Shown in pieces: positions 46,961-57,014 of a stretch of DNA of 64,000 nucleotides (positions are counted from its first letter, which is position 1; each line of letters starts with the position of its first letter). A model generated the notes under the pieces. That model had not been told where the DNA came from. It searched no databases and saw only the letters and a program-made list of their open reading frames with translations. This DNA is from Planctomycetota bacterium (GTDB lineage: Bacteria > Planctomycetota > Phycisphaerae > SM23-33): positions 1 through 64,000 of the forward strand of contig JAKPKY010000113.1 of NCBI GenBank assembly GCA_029553505.1, written 5' to 3'. Position numbers and translations under genes: made by a program.

Positions 46961-49246
46961 ATGGACAGAATCGCGACTCTTGCGATTTTCCTGTCGCTGC
47001 TGGTCTTTGGTTCCGGGGCGCAGGCCGCCGACAAGAATCCGCCGGTGGTGTACAGCGATCGGGCGGTGGATCAGGCGATCGAAAAAGGCATCGCCTACCT
47101 CTGGTCGCAGCAGGCGCCCGACGGCAGTTGGGGCGCCGTGCCTGAAGGCCCAAAGAACAAAGGCGAGACCAACGTCGGCGCGACGGCCATCTGCGCCTAC
47201 GCCCTGCTGGAAAACGGAATCAGCCCCCAGGACAAGCGCCTGGCCAAGGCGCTGGACTTCCTGTCCAAGACGCCGGGGGAATCGACCTACGGAATCGGCC
47301 TGCGCGCCTGCGCCTGGGAGGCCGCCACGCGATACGACCCCAAGTTCCGCCGCTACCTCGCCGCGGACGTGCGCTTGCTGGTGAACTCCATCAGCCGCCA
47401 GGGGCGATACGGGTACCTCTCGCGCGGGCAGACCCCGGCGGCCAACGCCTCCTGGTCCAACTCGCGGACCCAGTACGGAAACCTGGGCGTCTGGGTCGGC
47501 GCCCGCGGCGACGTCGAGGTGCCGACGGGATACTGGCAGCTCGCGATGAACCATTGGATCAAGGACCAGAAGAGCGACGGCGGATGGGGTTACAACCGCG
47601 AGCACGACGACTATTCCCACATCTCGATGACCCTTGCGGGCGTCGCGAGCCTCTACGTCTGCCTGGACAACCTCTACGCGGCGCGGTTCGCCAACTGCCG
47701 CGCGAACACCGAGATCCCCGCGCTGGACAAGGGCATGGCCTGGCTGGAAAAGAACTTCCTGGACGCCTTCAAGTCCGGCGGAAGGAACTGGCTGCTCTAC
47801 TCGCTCTATGGCATCGAGCGCGTGGCGCTCGCGAGCGGGTACAAATACTTCGGAGAGCACGACTGGTACAAACTCGGCGCCACGAAGCTGCTGGGCCTGC
47901 AGGCCAAGAACGGCTCCTGGGTCGATCCGTACTCCATGAAGCTGTTCGGGCCGCACGTCTCCACCGGATACGCCCTGCTGTTCCTCGTGCGCGGGCGGCA
48001 CACCGTGGTCTTCAACAAGCTCCAGTACGACGGCGACTGGAACAACCGCCCCCGCGACATGGCGACCCTGACCCGCTGGCTCAGCCGGACATTCGAGGCC
48101 ACCCTCAACTGGCAGATCATCAATCTCAAAGTGCCCGTCAGCGAGTGGCACGACGCGCCGATCCTCTACCTCGCCGGCGACGAGACGCCCAAGTTCACCG
48201 ACGAGCAGATCGACAAGCTCCGACAGTACGTCCTCCAGGGGGGCACGCTCTTCAGCGTCTCCGAATGCTCGGGACACGGATTCCGAAAAGGCATCCGCGA
48301 GCTGTATCAGAAACTCTTTCCCGAATATCCGCTGACGGCGATTCCTCCCGACCACCCCCTCTACTCGGTGCATTTCAAGATTCCGGGCCGGCCGGCAATG
48401 TTCGTGGCCTCCAACGGAATCCGCCCACTGGTCGTCCACGTCGACGACGACCTGGCGCGCCACTGGCAACTCGACCTGAGCGCGACGCAGAAAAACTCCT
48501 TCGAGACAGCCGCGAACCTCGTGATGTATATCACCGACAAGCGATTCCGCCATCGCGGCGTGTCGCCCTGGCCCGAGAAGCCCTCCGTCAAGCCCGAGCG
48601 GACGGTCAAACTGACCGTCGTGCAGCACGAGGGCAACTGCAACCCCGAGCCGCTTGCCCACGAGCGATTCGCCCGGCTGCTGCTGAAAAACACCAAAACG
48701 GCGCTGGAGATTTCCGGACCGGTTCCGGCGGACCAGCTGCCCGGCGGCGCGGCGTCCGTGGCGGTGCTGACGGGGACGCGGGCGTTTGCCCTTCCGGCGC
48801 AACAGAAGGCGGCGCTCAAGGCGTTCGTCGAGGGCGGCGGATTGCTGGTCGTCAGCGCCGCGGGCGGGTCGGCCGGCGAGGCCAAGGACTTCGACGCCTC
48901 CGCACGCAAGCTTCTGGACGAACTCTTCGGCGCCGACAAGCTCCGTGCGCTGGCGACGACGTCGCCGTTGTTCCAGATCAAGGGCATGGAGATCGAGTCG
49001 GTCAAGTATCGCCCCATGACCCGGCGCAAGCTCGGAGGCATGAAGGGCCCGAACCTGCGGGCCGTCATGGCCGATGACGGGAGAATTCTCGTGCTGTACA
49101 GCTCGGAGGACCTGACGGCCGGGCTGGTGGGCTACCCCGCCTACGGGGTGGACGGATACGACCCCGGCGAAGGAGACGAGGGCGGCTCCGCCTACGAGAT
49201 CATGCGGAACATCGTCCTGTTCGCGGCGAAACCCGCCAAGGGTTAA
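46961..49246 (+). CDS. Squalene-cyclase-fold plus DUF4159 protein, paralog 2
   Basis: Collinear with paralog 1, same length (761 aa), 33-nt gap; signal peptide MDRIATLAIFLSLLVFGSGAQA. Confidence 0.82.
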   Translation: MDRIATLAIFLSLLVFGSGAQAADKNPPVVYSDRAVDQAIEKGIAYLWSQQAPDGSWGAVPEGPKNKGETNVGATAICAYALLENGISPQDKRLAKALDFLSKTPGESTYGIGLRACAWEAATRYDPKFRRYLAADVRLLVNSISRQGRYGYLSRGQTPAANASWSNSRTQYGNLGVWVGARGDVEVPTGYWQLAMNHWIKDQKSDGGWGYNREHDDYSHISMTLAGVASLYVCLDNLYAARFANCRANTEIPALDKGMAWLEKNFLDAFKSGGRNWLLYSLYGIERVALASGYKYFGEHDWYKLGATKLLGLQAKNGSWVDPYSMKLFGPHVSTGYALLFLVRGRHTVVFNKLQYDGDWNNRPRDMATLTRWLSRTFEATLNWQIINLKVPVSEWHDAPILYLAGDETPKFTDEQIDKLRQYVLQGGTLFSVSECSGHGFRKGIRELYQKLFPEYPLTAIPPDHPLYSVHFKIPGRPAMFVASNGIRPLVVHVDDDLARHWQLDLSATQKNSFETAANLVMYITDKRFRHRGVSPWPEKPSVKPERTVKLTVVQHEGNCNPEPLAHERFARLLLKNTKTALEISGPVPADQLPGGAASVAVLTGTRAFALPAQQKAALKAFVEGGGLLVVSAAGGSAGEAKDFDASARKLLDELFGADKLRALATTSPLFQIKGMEIESVKYRPMTRRKLGGMKGPNLRAVMADDGRILVLYSSEDLTAGLVGYPAYGVDGYDPGEGDEGGSAYEIMRNIVLFAAKPAKG

Positions 49247-50475
49247 GGCGAGCCCACTGCGTCAGCCGGCGAGGCTTTCTGTCGGATCGTCAGTTTTCGC
49301 AAGAGCAGCAACAGGACCGCCCCTCCGCCCAGTCCGACGCCCGTCACCATCAGGCGGACCTTCGCACCCCATGCGGAATGGCGCGCCGCCCAGCCGGCCG
49401 TCAGCAATGCCGCGACGGAAACCGCCATCGCCACCACGGCCAGCACACGCGCGCCGTCTTTCGACGCCAGCGCCCGCGCCGTCGCGAGGTGCGCGACCAG
49501 CACCAGCGCGAGCAGCACCGCAAGCTGCGGAGCAGCGCCGGCGATCTCGACCGGAACGGTATTGAGCCACCAGACGGTCGCCAGCAGCATGGCCGGGGGC
49601 AGGAGTACGGCGGCGAGCATGGCCCGCCCGCGCCCGCCGAGCAGCAGCCCCCCCGCCATCGCGGCGGCGGCCGGAAGACGCAAATCCCCCACCCACTGCG
49701 AGGGAACCGGCGCGGACCCGTAATCGATCAACCAGACCGCCCCGGCCAGCGCCGAAAGCACGCCCGACGCGCAGAGCGCCAGGAACACCCGTCCCCTGCG
49801 GCCGATCCGCAGCCCGGCAGGATGCCCCTGCCCGACGGACTTGGACGCAAGGTCGTGACCGAACAGCACGCCCATCGCCGCCGCGTAAATGCCCAGCACG
49901 ACCATCATGCGGGTGATGAGCAGCGGTCGGGCATCGAGGGTTCCGGCCGTGCTGCCCTCGGACGGCGCGCCCTCCTCCACGGCAGCATGCAGCGGAAGTC
50001 GCCACGCGTCGAAGGCGTCTTCCGGAACGTCCAGCGATCGCACGGGGACCGCCCGCGCCGCCACCAAGACGATTGCGCCGCCCACCAGCGCGGTGACGAT
50101 CACGCTGGGAAGTTTCAACCCCGCTGTCAGCGCGCCGTTGATTGCGCCGAGAACCAGCCCCGCGCCGCCCGCGGCCACGAACGCCGTCGCCGCGGGAACC
50201 TTCGCGCGGAGCAACCCTGCCGCCACCAGCCCACCGACGCCCATCACGCCCCAGACGCTCAGGTCGATCACCCCGCAACGCAGCGCCAGCAGCATGCCCA
50301 GCGCCGCCGGCAGGCACGGCGAGAGCATCACGCCCACGACGTTGCTGCGATAGAAGTCACCGTCCGACTGCCACGTCGGCAGCAGCGCCGCCGCCAGCGC
50401 CGCCAGCAGCGCGATGCACGCCAGGTCTCGCGCCCAGGGGTGGGCCAGGTCGGCCGGCGCCAGCTTGTCTTCCAT
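49243..50475 (-). CDS. ABC transporter permease-like membrane protein (RbsC/BPD_transp_2 type)
   Basis: Polytopic; RCGVIDLSVWGVMGVGGLVAAGLLR...GAINGALTAGLKLPSVIVTA. Confidence 0.65.
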   Translation of the reverse strand: MEDKLAPADLAHPWARDLACIALLAALAAALLPTWQSDGDFYRSNVVGVMLSPCLPAALGMLLALRCGVIDLSVWGVMGVGGLVAAGLLRAKVPAATAFVAAGGAGLVLGAINGALTAGLKLPSVIVTALVGGAIVLVAARAVPVRSLDVPEDAFDAWRLPLHAAVEEGAPSEGSTAGTLDARPLLITRMMVVLGIYAAAMGVLFGHDLASKSVGQGHPAGLRIGRRGRVFLALCASGVLSALAGAVWLIDYGSAPVPSQWVGDLRLPAAAAMAGGLLLGGRGRAMLAAVLLPPAMLLATVWWLNTVPVEIAGAAPQLAVLLALVLVAHLATARALASKDGARVLAVVAMAVSVAALLTAGWAARHSAWGAKVRLMVTGVGLGGGAVLLLLLRKLTIRQKASPADAVGSP

Positions 50476-50542
50476 CCAGGGCAAGAATTCCTCCCGCCAG
50501 GTCGAGCGCCGCCTGTGGCGGCAGGCTTCGGTATACAAGAAA

Positions 50543-50570
50543 GCCCCCGGCAGCGAAAGCCGCCGGGGGC
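50543..50570 (-). terminator. Intrinsic terminator of acyl-CoA dehydrogenase gene
   Basis: GCCCCCGGC...GCCGGGGGC followed on minus strand by TTTCTT. Confidence 0.75.
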
Positions 50571-50613
50571 GATTTGTGACGCAAAATTGCGACGCAGACT
50601 TAGAGCTAGGCTC

Positions 50614-52359
50614 TTAGTCCACCACGGGCACCGGGCCCGCCAGCACCTCGAACTCGTCCACCGGTGCGAGGTTCCCGGAGCAGGCCTGCTCCTTCAGCAT
50701 GCGGATTTCCGGCATGCGCCAGGCGAGCCAGTACTTCGCCAGCGGAAGGCGCTCGGGGTCGGCGGCCGCGTGATCGCAGAACAGCGACGCCACCACCAGG
50801 TACACGCCGATGTCCACCAGCCGGCGGGCGTGCAGGTCGCGGTAGGCGGTTCCCGGCTGGGCCTTGACGAACTCCACCGCCTCGTCCAGCAGCGCCAGTC
50901 CAACACGGATTTCCTCAACGAGCGGGGCGACCTCTTCCGGCCAGTCGCGGGCGATCAGCTCCTCGACGATCGTGTGGCACGTCCCGCTCACCACGCCGGC
51001 GACGGCAGCGACCACCTGAAGCTGGCTGGTGCCCTCGTAAATGGTGGTGATGCGGCTGTCACGCAGGTGCCGCTCGACGGAATAGTCCTTCATGTATCCG
51101 CTGCCGCCGAGCACCGCGATGGCGTCGTTGGACACCCGCATGGACATTTCCGACGCGTAGTACTTGCTCATCGGCGTGAGCACTTTGTTGGCGCGTCCGT
51201 ACTTGCGGGCTTCGGTGCGGAGGTCCTTCTTCTCGGTCGGGTCGGTGACGTTCCCGAACTCGAGCTTCCGCAGCGCGCCGTTCTCCAGGTCCACGCAGTA
51301 CGCGCCGTGGTAGGTCAGCGCCCGGGCGGCCAGCAGGTCCACGCGGCTCTTGACCAGCAACTCGCGGACGGCGGGGAAGTTCTCGATGGCGGTGTCGAAC
51401 TGCTTACGGCTGTGGGCGTAGTCGCGGGCGACGCGGTAGGCCGCCTCGCCGATGCCCAGGCTCTGCGCGGCGATGCCCACGCGCGCCCCGTTCATCAGGC
51501 TCATGACGTAGGTGATCAGCCCGCGCTGGCGCTCGCCGATGAGCTTGGCGGGCGTGTGGTCGAAGAAGATCTCGCACGTCGGGCTTCCGTGAATGCCCAG
51601 CTTGTTCTCCAGGCGGCGGATCTTGACGGTGTCGTCGTTGCGGCAGACCAGCAGGCTCAGTCCCCGCCCGTCGGAGATTTCCGGCTCGGTGCGGGACAGC
51701 ACCAGCAGCACCTCGCCGCAGCCGTTGGTGATGAACCGCTTGACGCCGTGGATGAACCAGTTGCCCTGGTCGTCCTGGTAGGCGCGGGTCTTGACGGCCT
51801 GCAGGTCGCTGCCCGCGTCGGGCTCGGTGAGAACCATGGCGCCGGTCCACTCGCCGCTGGCCATCTTCGGCAGGTACTCCTGCTTGATCTCCTCGGACGC
51901 GAAGGCGTTGATCGTGTCGGCGTTGCCCTGGAGCCCGTAGATGTTCATCAGCGAGGCGTCGGCGCGGGAGACCATGTCGTTGGTCATGGTGAACAGCACC
52001 TGGGGGCAGTTGATCCCGCCGAAGCGGTACGGAAGGGTGAAGCCCATCAGGTCGGCCTTCGCCAGCAGGCGGATCGCCTGGGCGATGCCCGGCGCGCGGG
52101 TGACCGTTCCGTCCTCGTTGAGCTGGTTGCCCGCCAGGTCGGTGTCTCCGGCGGTCGGGGCGATGTGCGAACCGGTGATCTCGCCCAGGGAATCGAGGAT
52201 CCGCTCGTAGTTGTCCACCGCGTCGGCTGCGTCGGCGGGCGCGAAGTCGTACTCCTTCGCGAAGCAGAAGCCCTCTTCCTGGATCGCCGCGATCCGCTTG
52301 AGGTTCATGTGATGAAAGAGGAATTGAATATCCTCATTGTCTCGGTAGAAATTGGCCAT
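50614..52359 (-). CDS. Acyl-CoA dehydrogenase
   Basis: MVLTEPDAGSDLQAVKTRA, FITNGCGEVLLVLSRTE, GGSGYMKDYSVERHLRDSRITTIYEGTSQLQV. Confidence 0.94.
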   Translation of the reverse strand: MANFYRDNEDIQFLFHHMNLKRIAAIQEEGFCFAKEYDFAPADAADAVDNYERILDSLGEITGSHIAPTAGDTDLAGNQLNEDGTVTRAPGIAQAIRLLAKADLMGFTLPYRFGGINCPQVLFTMTNDMVSRADASLMNIYGLQGNADTINAFASEEIKQEYLPKMASGEWTGAMVLTEPDAGSDLQAVKTRAYQDDQGNWFIHGVKRFITNGCGEVLLVLSRTEPEISDGRGLSLLVCRNDDTVKIRRLENKLGIHGSPTCEIFFDHTPAKLIGERQRGLITYVMSLMNGARVGIAAQSLGIGEAAYRVARDYAHSRKQFDTAIENFPAVRELLVKSRVDLLAARALTYHGAYCVDLENGALRKLEFGNVTDPTEKKDLRTEARKYGRANKVLTPMSKYYASEMSMRVSNDAIAVLGGSGYMKDYSVERHLRDSRITTIYEGTSQLQVVAAVAGVVSGTCHTIVEELIARDWPEEVAPLVEEIRVGLALLDEAVEFVKAQPGTAYRDLHARRLVDIGVYLVVASLFCDHAAADPERLPLAKYWLAWRMPEIRMLKEQACSGNLAPVDEFEVLAGPVPVVD

Positions 52360-52377
52360 CGCTTCTTTCTCTTTTTT

Positions 52378-52405
52378 GCAGGGATAAACGCGGATGCACG
52401 CAGAT
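52378..52405 (+). repeat. Left arm of inverted repeat flanking the rusA-like gene
   Basis: GCAGGGATAAACGCGGATGCACGCAGAT; 25/28 to 31353-31380. Confidence 0.85.
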
Positions 52406-52419
52406 AAAAATTTGTTCTC

Positions 52420-52893
52420 TTATCCTAACATTGAAACTCGTACACACGCACCTGATTGCTCGTGGACCTTACCACACTGGCATTTTTCTTGTTGGCCTAC
52501 ACATCTCTTTTCCAACACTAGTTTCACAACGCGATCATCGTCACACTTCGCCAATGCGCCCTGGACTTTACAGGCACATTTAATTCCGCTTTCTTTGAAG
52601 CCTTTGCTGCCTTCCACCTGCGAATTGTGAGACACAAAGAGCGCGTCCAGCACAGGTTTAACCAGATTGTCAAGATCACCGCTAGATTTCAGTGGATTCG
52701 GCATCCAGAATGTTACTTCCACATCAAAGAGATTGTTATCTGCGGCCTGCCAACCATTTTCTTTCGCTTTTTTGGCGGCAGTAACTACCGCTTCTCTCCA
52801 TTTCCATTGCTTGCTACTACCCCACGGAACAGGTTCTCCTTCTCCTCCGGGTACAAAGAAAACGATCTCCCGTGCGTGAGATTTCGCTGTCAT
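52420..52893 (-). CDS. RusA-like Holliday junction resolvase
   Basis: GDLDNLVKPVLDALF ... DDDRVVKLVLEKR matches RusA DxDN/DD..K pattern; AT-richer than flanks. Confidence 0.75.
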   Translation of the reverse strand: MTAKSHAREIVFFVPGGEGEPVPWGSSKQWKWREAVVTAAKKAKENGWQAADNNLFDVEVTFWMPNPLKSSGDLDNLVKPVLDALFVSHNSQVEGSKGFKESGIKCACKVQGALAKCDDDRVVKLVLEKRCVGQQEKCQCGKVHEQSGACVRVSMLG

Positions 52894-52909
52894 CTTGTAC
52901 CTTTTTTCT

Positions 52910-52937
52910 ATCCGTGTTCATCTGCGTTCATCCCTGC
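52910..52937 (-). repeat. Right arm of inverted repeat flanking the rusA-like gene
   Basis: Reverse complement GCAGGGATGAACGCAGATGAACACGGAT, 23/28 to left arm. Confidence 0.85.
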
Positions 52938-52983
52938 CTGTACGCTCATCCCTGCGGGATTCCGGCAGTTCGGACCCTTCGGG

Positions 52984-54042
52984 CTATTTGCACTTTTCCG
53001 CCAGCGATTCGACCTTCACGCCGCCGCGGACGGCCTTGATGATCTTGGGAACCACCACGTTCAGGTCGCCCACGATGCCGAAATGGGCGATGGAGAAGAT
53101 CGGCGCGTCGGGGTCGTTGTTGATCGCGAGGATCTTGGCGGCTTCCTGCATGCCCGCGCGATGCTGGACGGCGCCGCTGATGCCCGCGGCGATATACAGC
53201 GCCGGGCGCACCGTGGTTCCGGTCTGCCCGACCTGGTGGTCGTGGTCGATGAAGCCAAGGTCCACCGCGGCGCGGGATCCGCCCACCGCCCCGCCGAGCG
53301 CGTTGGCCAGGTCCCACAGGGGACGAAAGTTTTCGCGGCTGCCCACGCCCGCCCCGCCCGCGACGATGATCCGGGCCGCCTTGAGGTTCACCTTCTTCTC
53401 ACGCCGGTGGCTTTCCTCGATCGTCAGCGGAAGCGTCACGCCGTCCAGGTCGGCCTTGACGCGGACGATCTCGCCCTTGCGCGACGCGTCGGCGGCGGGC
53501 ATGTGCATCACGCCTTCGCGCACTGTCGCCATCTGGGGCCAGCGGCTCGGGTTGACGATCGTCGCGATGATGTTTCCGCCGAACGCCGGGCGGATCTGGA
53601 ACAGCAGGTTCTTGTGCTCGACCTTGGAGACCGGGTCGCTGTGGTCGCCGATCTGGAGGTCGGTGCAGTCGGCCGTCAGCCCGCACTTCATGGCCGACGC
53701 CACCGTGGGCGCCAGATCGCGCCCGATCGGCGTCGCGCCGTACAGGCACACCTGCGGCTTGTACTGCTCGATCAGGCGGCAGATGAGGTGACAGTAGCCT
53801 TTCGCCTGGTAGTGCCCCAGGCGCTCGTCCTCGGCAAGGTACACCTTGTCGGCGCCGTGGGCGATCAGCTTGCTCGCCAGCGGCGCGACGTTCTTGCCCA
53901 GCAGGACGGCCGCCAGCGGAACGCCCAGCGTGCACGCCAGTTCCTGCCCCTTGCTCATCAGTTCCAGCGGAACGTCCGACAGTTTGCCGTCTTCCTGCTC
54001 GGCAAAGATCCAGACTTCGCCTTTTCGGTTGACTTCGATCAT
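52984..54042 (-). CDS. etfA: Electron transfer flavoprotein subunit alpha
   Basis: GGAGVGSRENFRPLWDLANALGGAVGGSRAAVD, GQTGTTVRPALYIAAGISGAVQHRAGM. Confidence 0.94.
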   Translation of the reverse strand: MIEVNRKGEVWIFAEQEDGKLSDVPLELMSKGQELACTLGVPLAAVLLGKNVAPLASKLIAHGADKVYLAEDERLGHYQAKGYCHLICRLIEQYKPQVCLYGATPIGRDLAPTVASAMKCGLTADCTDLQIGDHSDPVSKVEHKNLLFQIRPAFGGNIIATIVNPSRWPQMATVREGVMHMPAADASRKGEIVRVKADLDGVTLPLTIEESHRREKKVNLKAARIIVAGGAGVGSRENFRPLWDLANALGGAVGGSRAAVDLGFIDHDHQVGQTGTTVRPALYIAAGISGAVQHRAGMQEAAKILAINNDPDAPIFSIAHFGIVGDLNVVVPKIIKAVRGGVKVESLAEKCK

Positions 54043-54071
54043 CGTGTTTCCTTGGGTAACTCGTTAACTGG

Positions 54072-54995
54072 TTAACCGATCGTATGCTCTTCGATCAACT
54101 CGCCGATCAGGCGGGCGATGCCTTCGTCGTTCGGCGGGAATTCCTTGTATTCCCCGCCGGTCAGCACCACCGACTGGATGCGGTGCACCTTGGTCGGGCT
54201 GCCGCTCATGCCGCACCAGGCCAGGTCCGCGCCCAGATCGTCCAGGTTCCACTGCTCGATCAGCAGGCCGCGCTCGGCAAGCTTTCCGCAGTGCTTTTCG
54301 ACCTCGGCGGCCTTCAACTCGGCCGTGTAGTTCTCGAAATCGCCCTCGAGGATGTGCTCGGCCTTGGCCTGCACCTCGGCCTTGGACAGGGCCTTCTTGT
54401 ACTTCATCAGCCTCTTGGCCGCCTGGGGACGCGGCGTGTTGGCGCTCTCCATCACGGTCACCAGCGCGGGCATTGGGCAGGAGACGATTTCCCAGCCGTT
54501 GCCGACATTGCGCTTCAGGCGGATCGTCCGCTCGCGGCAGCCGAGGAACTCCTCCATGTACGTCACCAGGTTATAGCCCAGCTTTTCCGCCAGCTGCGGG
54601 CCGACCTGCGCGGTGTCTCCGTCGATCGCCTGCCGCCCGCAGAACACCAGGTCGGCGCCGAGCTTTTTGACGGCGCAGGAGAGGATGTAGCTGGTGGCGA
54701 GGGTGTCGGAAGCGGCCGCCCGGCGGTCGGTGATCAGCACGGACCGGTCGGCCCCGCGGAAGAGGCTCTCGCGGAGGACGGCGCAGGCGGCGGGCAGGCC
54801 CATCGTCACCACGGTGACGGTCCCGCCGTACTGGTCGCGGACGGCCAGCGCCGCCTCGAGGGCGTTCAGGTCCTCGGGGTTGAACACGGCCGGCAACGCC
54901 GCCCGGTTGACCGTTCCGTCTTCCTTCATCGCCTCGCCGGTGATCTTCTTGGTGTCCGGCACCTGCTTGACGCAAACCACGCAGTTGTATCCCAC
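54072..54995 (-). CDS. etfB: Electron transfer flavoprotein subunit beta
   Basis: CVKQVPDTKKITGEAMKEDGTVNR, LVFCGRQAIDGDTAQVGPQLAEKLG. Confidence 0.94.
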   Translation of the reverse strand: MGYNCVVCVKQVPDTKKITGEAMKEDGTVNRAALPAVFNPEDLNALEAALAVRDQYGGTVTVVTMGLPAACAVLRESLFRGADRSVLITDRRAAASDTLATSYILSCAVKKLGADLVFCGRQAIDGDTAQVGPQLAEKLGYNLVTYMEEFLGCRERTIRLKRNVGNGWEIVSCPMPALVTVMESANTPRPQAAKRLMKYKKALSKAEVQAKAEHILEGDFENYTAELKAAEVEKHCGKLAERGLLIEQWNLDDLGADLAWCGMSGSPTKVHRIQSVVLTGGEYKEFPPNDEGIARLIGELIEEHTIG

Positions 54996-55154
54996 GTTCG
55001 ACTCCCAAATAGTCCTTACACGCCCATGCTCCGGGTCTTACAACGTCGGGCGTTGCCTTGAGACAGCGCACTCCCGCCCTCGGCGGGTCGCGAGCCTGAT
55101 AAGGGTACGAATGCCCCCCGGTCAAGTCAAGGCGATTTGCCCCCCGGCGCAAAG

Positions 55155-55183
55155 AACGGGGCCGCCCCAGGGGCAGCCCCGTT
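55155..55183 (-). terminator. Intrinsic terminator of the minus-strand C39-like gene
   Basis: AACGGGGC...GCCCCGTT followed on minus strand by CTTTG. Confidence 0.6.
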
Positions 55184-55208
55184 TGCGCACCGAGGCCTGC
55201 GGAAAATG

Positions 55209-55736
55209 TCAATCCATGTGTTCGACTTCTTTTTGTGCGGGCGGATTCCCGAGCAAGACCATGGCAAAATGCTCAAGCCGTTCGCCCGTTCGCGGTTCCA
55301 CGTGATGCCAACGAGCAAGAAATTCCTCGTCCGTCAGCCAGGTCCGCCGATAGGACCAGGGATCCTCGAACACGAGAATTCCGTCCTGATGCCCGATGGC
55401 GATGGCGTAGTGCCCGTCATGCGTGTCTTCCCGCCAGTCGGCAAGGGTCATGTACTTGTCGGCCCATGCCTGAACCAGCACGATGACGGGAATGTGCCGG
55501 TCCACGTATTCCTTGAGGGTCTCCAAGGACACCCCGACCTCCGCGAAGACCCGGCCCCACTTCTCCCTGGCGACGGCAATCATGTTCTTCGCGGGGGTTC
55601 CATCCTTTCCGGTGCTCAGTTGCTTCATCAGTTCGTCTTCGCGAACGTCCATGCCGTAGTAGGTCAGGACGAGTTGCAGCGCCTTGGCCCCACAGTCAAA
55701 ATCGAATGTCTGTTTCCCGATGGGCAGGTCGATCAT
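55209..55736 (-). CDS. C39-like cysteine peptidase family protein
   Basis: FDFDCGAKALQLVLTYYGMDVREDEL (Cys), DGHYAIAIGHQDGILVFEDPW (His/Asp). Confidence 0.75.
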   Translation of the reverse strand: MIDLPIGKQTFDFDCGAKALQLVLTYYGMDVREDELMKQLSTGKDGTPAKNMIAVAREKWGRVFAEVGVSLETLKEYVDRHIPVIVLVQAWADKYMTLADWREDTHDGHYAIAIGHQDGILVFEDPWSYRRTWLTDEEFLARWHHVEPRTGERLEHFAMVLLGNPPAQKEVEHMD

Positions 55737-55810
55737 CGCGGCGTCCTCGTTCCAAACCGTCGCGCGCCAGACCTCCGCAAGGGAGGATACGGGGCGCGAC
55801 GGACAGGGAT

Positions 55811-56857
55811 TCATTTCCCGACCGTAGGCTGCCTCGCCGAGCGCCGTTCGCGGGCGGCGCGGTTGGCGGCCAAGTCGATGGCGAGATGGATGGCCGCCTT
55901 CATGCTGGCCGGGTCGGCCTTTCCTTTTCCGGCGATGTCGAAGGCCGTCCCGTGATCCGGACTCGTGCGGACGATCGGCAGGCCCAGCGTGACGTTGACC
56001 GCGTCGCGCCACCCCAGCAGCTTGACGGGGATCAGCCCCTGGTCGTGATACATGGCCACGACGCAGTCGAATTTTCCCTCGAGGGCCTTGAGGAAGACGG
56101 TATCGGCTGGGAACGGCCCGCTGACGCGGATGCCCGCCTCGGACGCCATGAGCACGGCCGGCGCGATGACCCGCTGCTCCTCGTCGCCGAAGGCGCCGTC
56201 CTCGCCCGCGTGCGGGTTGAGCCCACAGACGGCAATCCGCGGGCTTTCGACCGCAAACCATTCCCGCAGGGCGCGGTCGGCCAGGTCGATCGGGTTGAAC
56301 ACGCAGCCGATGGTCAGCAGGTCGCGAATGCCCATCAGCGAGGTGTGGATGGTCGCCAGGACCACCCGCAGGCGGGGCGAGACGAACATCATCGCCACGT
56401 GGCGGCACTTGCATTTCTCGGCGAGCAGCTCGGTGTGCCCGGGGTACTTGCGATGCCCTGCGAGATGCCACGACGCCTTGGAGATCGGCGCGGTGATGAT
56501 CGCGTCGATCAGCCCGTTCTGGGCGGCGGAAATCGCGTCCTCGCAGAACGCCATGGAGGATTTTCCGCCGATCTTGCTGGGCCCGCGGGGCATCGTCGCC
56601 GGCTGGGTGATCTCGTCGTAGTCCAGCACCACCAGGTCGCTGACGTAGCGGCGGATGTCCTCGTGGTGGTCGCGGTAGAACGGCAGGGAGATTTCGAGCT
56701 GGTCGGCCGTGTAGGCGAGTTGCTCGCTGAGCCCGAAGATGACGAAGCTCGCGCGGCGGCGCAGGTCGGCGTCGGCCAGCGCCTTGACGATGATCTCGGC
56801 CCCGATCCCGCAGGGGTCGCCCATCGTGATCCCGATTGTTGGACGATTCTCCGCCAC
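55811..56857 (-). CDS. pdxA: 4-hydroxythreonine-4-phosphate dehydrogenase
   Basis: IGITMGDPCGIGAEI, GHTELLAEKCKCRHVAMMFVSPRLRV, GLNPHAGEDGAFGDEE, MYHDQGLIPVKLLGW. Confidence 0.94.
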   Translation of the reverse strand: MAENRPTIGITMGDPCGIGAEIIVKALADADLRRRASFVIFGLSEQLAYTADQLEISLPFYRDHHEDIRRYVSDLVVLDYDEITQPATMPRGPSKIGGKSSMAFCEDAISAAQNGLIDAIITAPISKASWHLAGHRKYPGHTELLAEKCKCRHVAMMFVSPRLRVVLATIHTSLMGIRDLLTIGCVFNPIDLADRALREWFAVESPRIAVCGLNPHAGEDGAFGDEEQRVIAPAVLMASEAGIRVSGPFPADTVFLKALEGKFDCVVAMYHDQGLIPVKLLGWRDAVNVTLGLPIVRTSPDHGTAFDIAGKGKADPASMKAAIHLAIDLAANRAARERRSARQPTVGK

Positions 56858-57014
56858 GTCGTTCTTCTCTCCCGCAAAAAAGGTGAGAGGTTAGAGAGAA
56901 GGCGATGCTCTTGCCGTTCGCGAAAATCCCGCACGCACATGGCGGCATAACCGCAAACAGGGCAACAACGTCACGACGGCTCTCTCACCTCTCCCCTCTC
57001 ACCTCTTCCCTTTC

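Noticed and set aside
49243-50475. Complete ABC transporter operon
   Set aside because: Only a permease-like gene is present; no ATPase or binding-protein gene adjacent.
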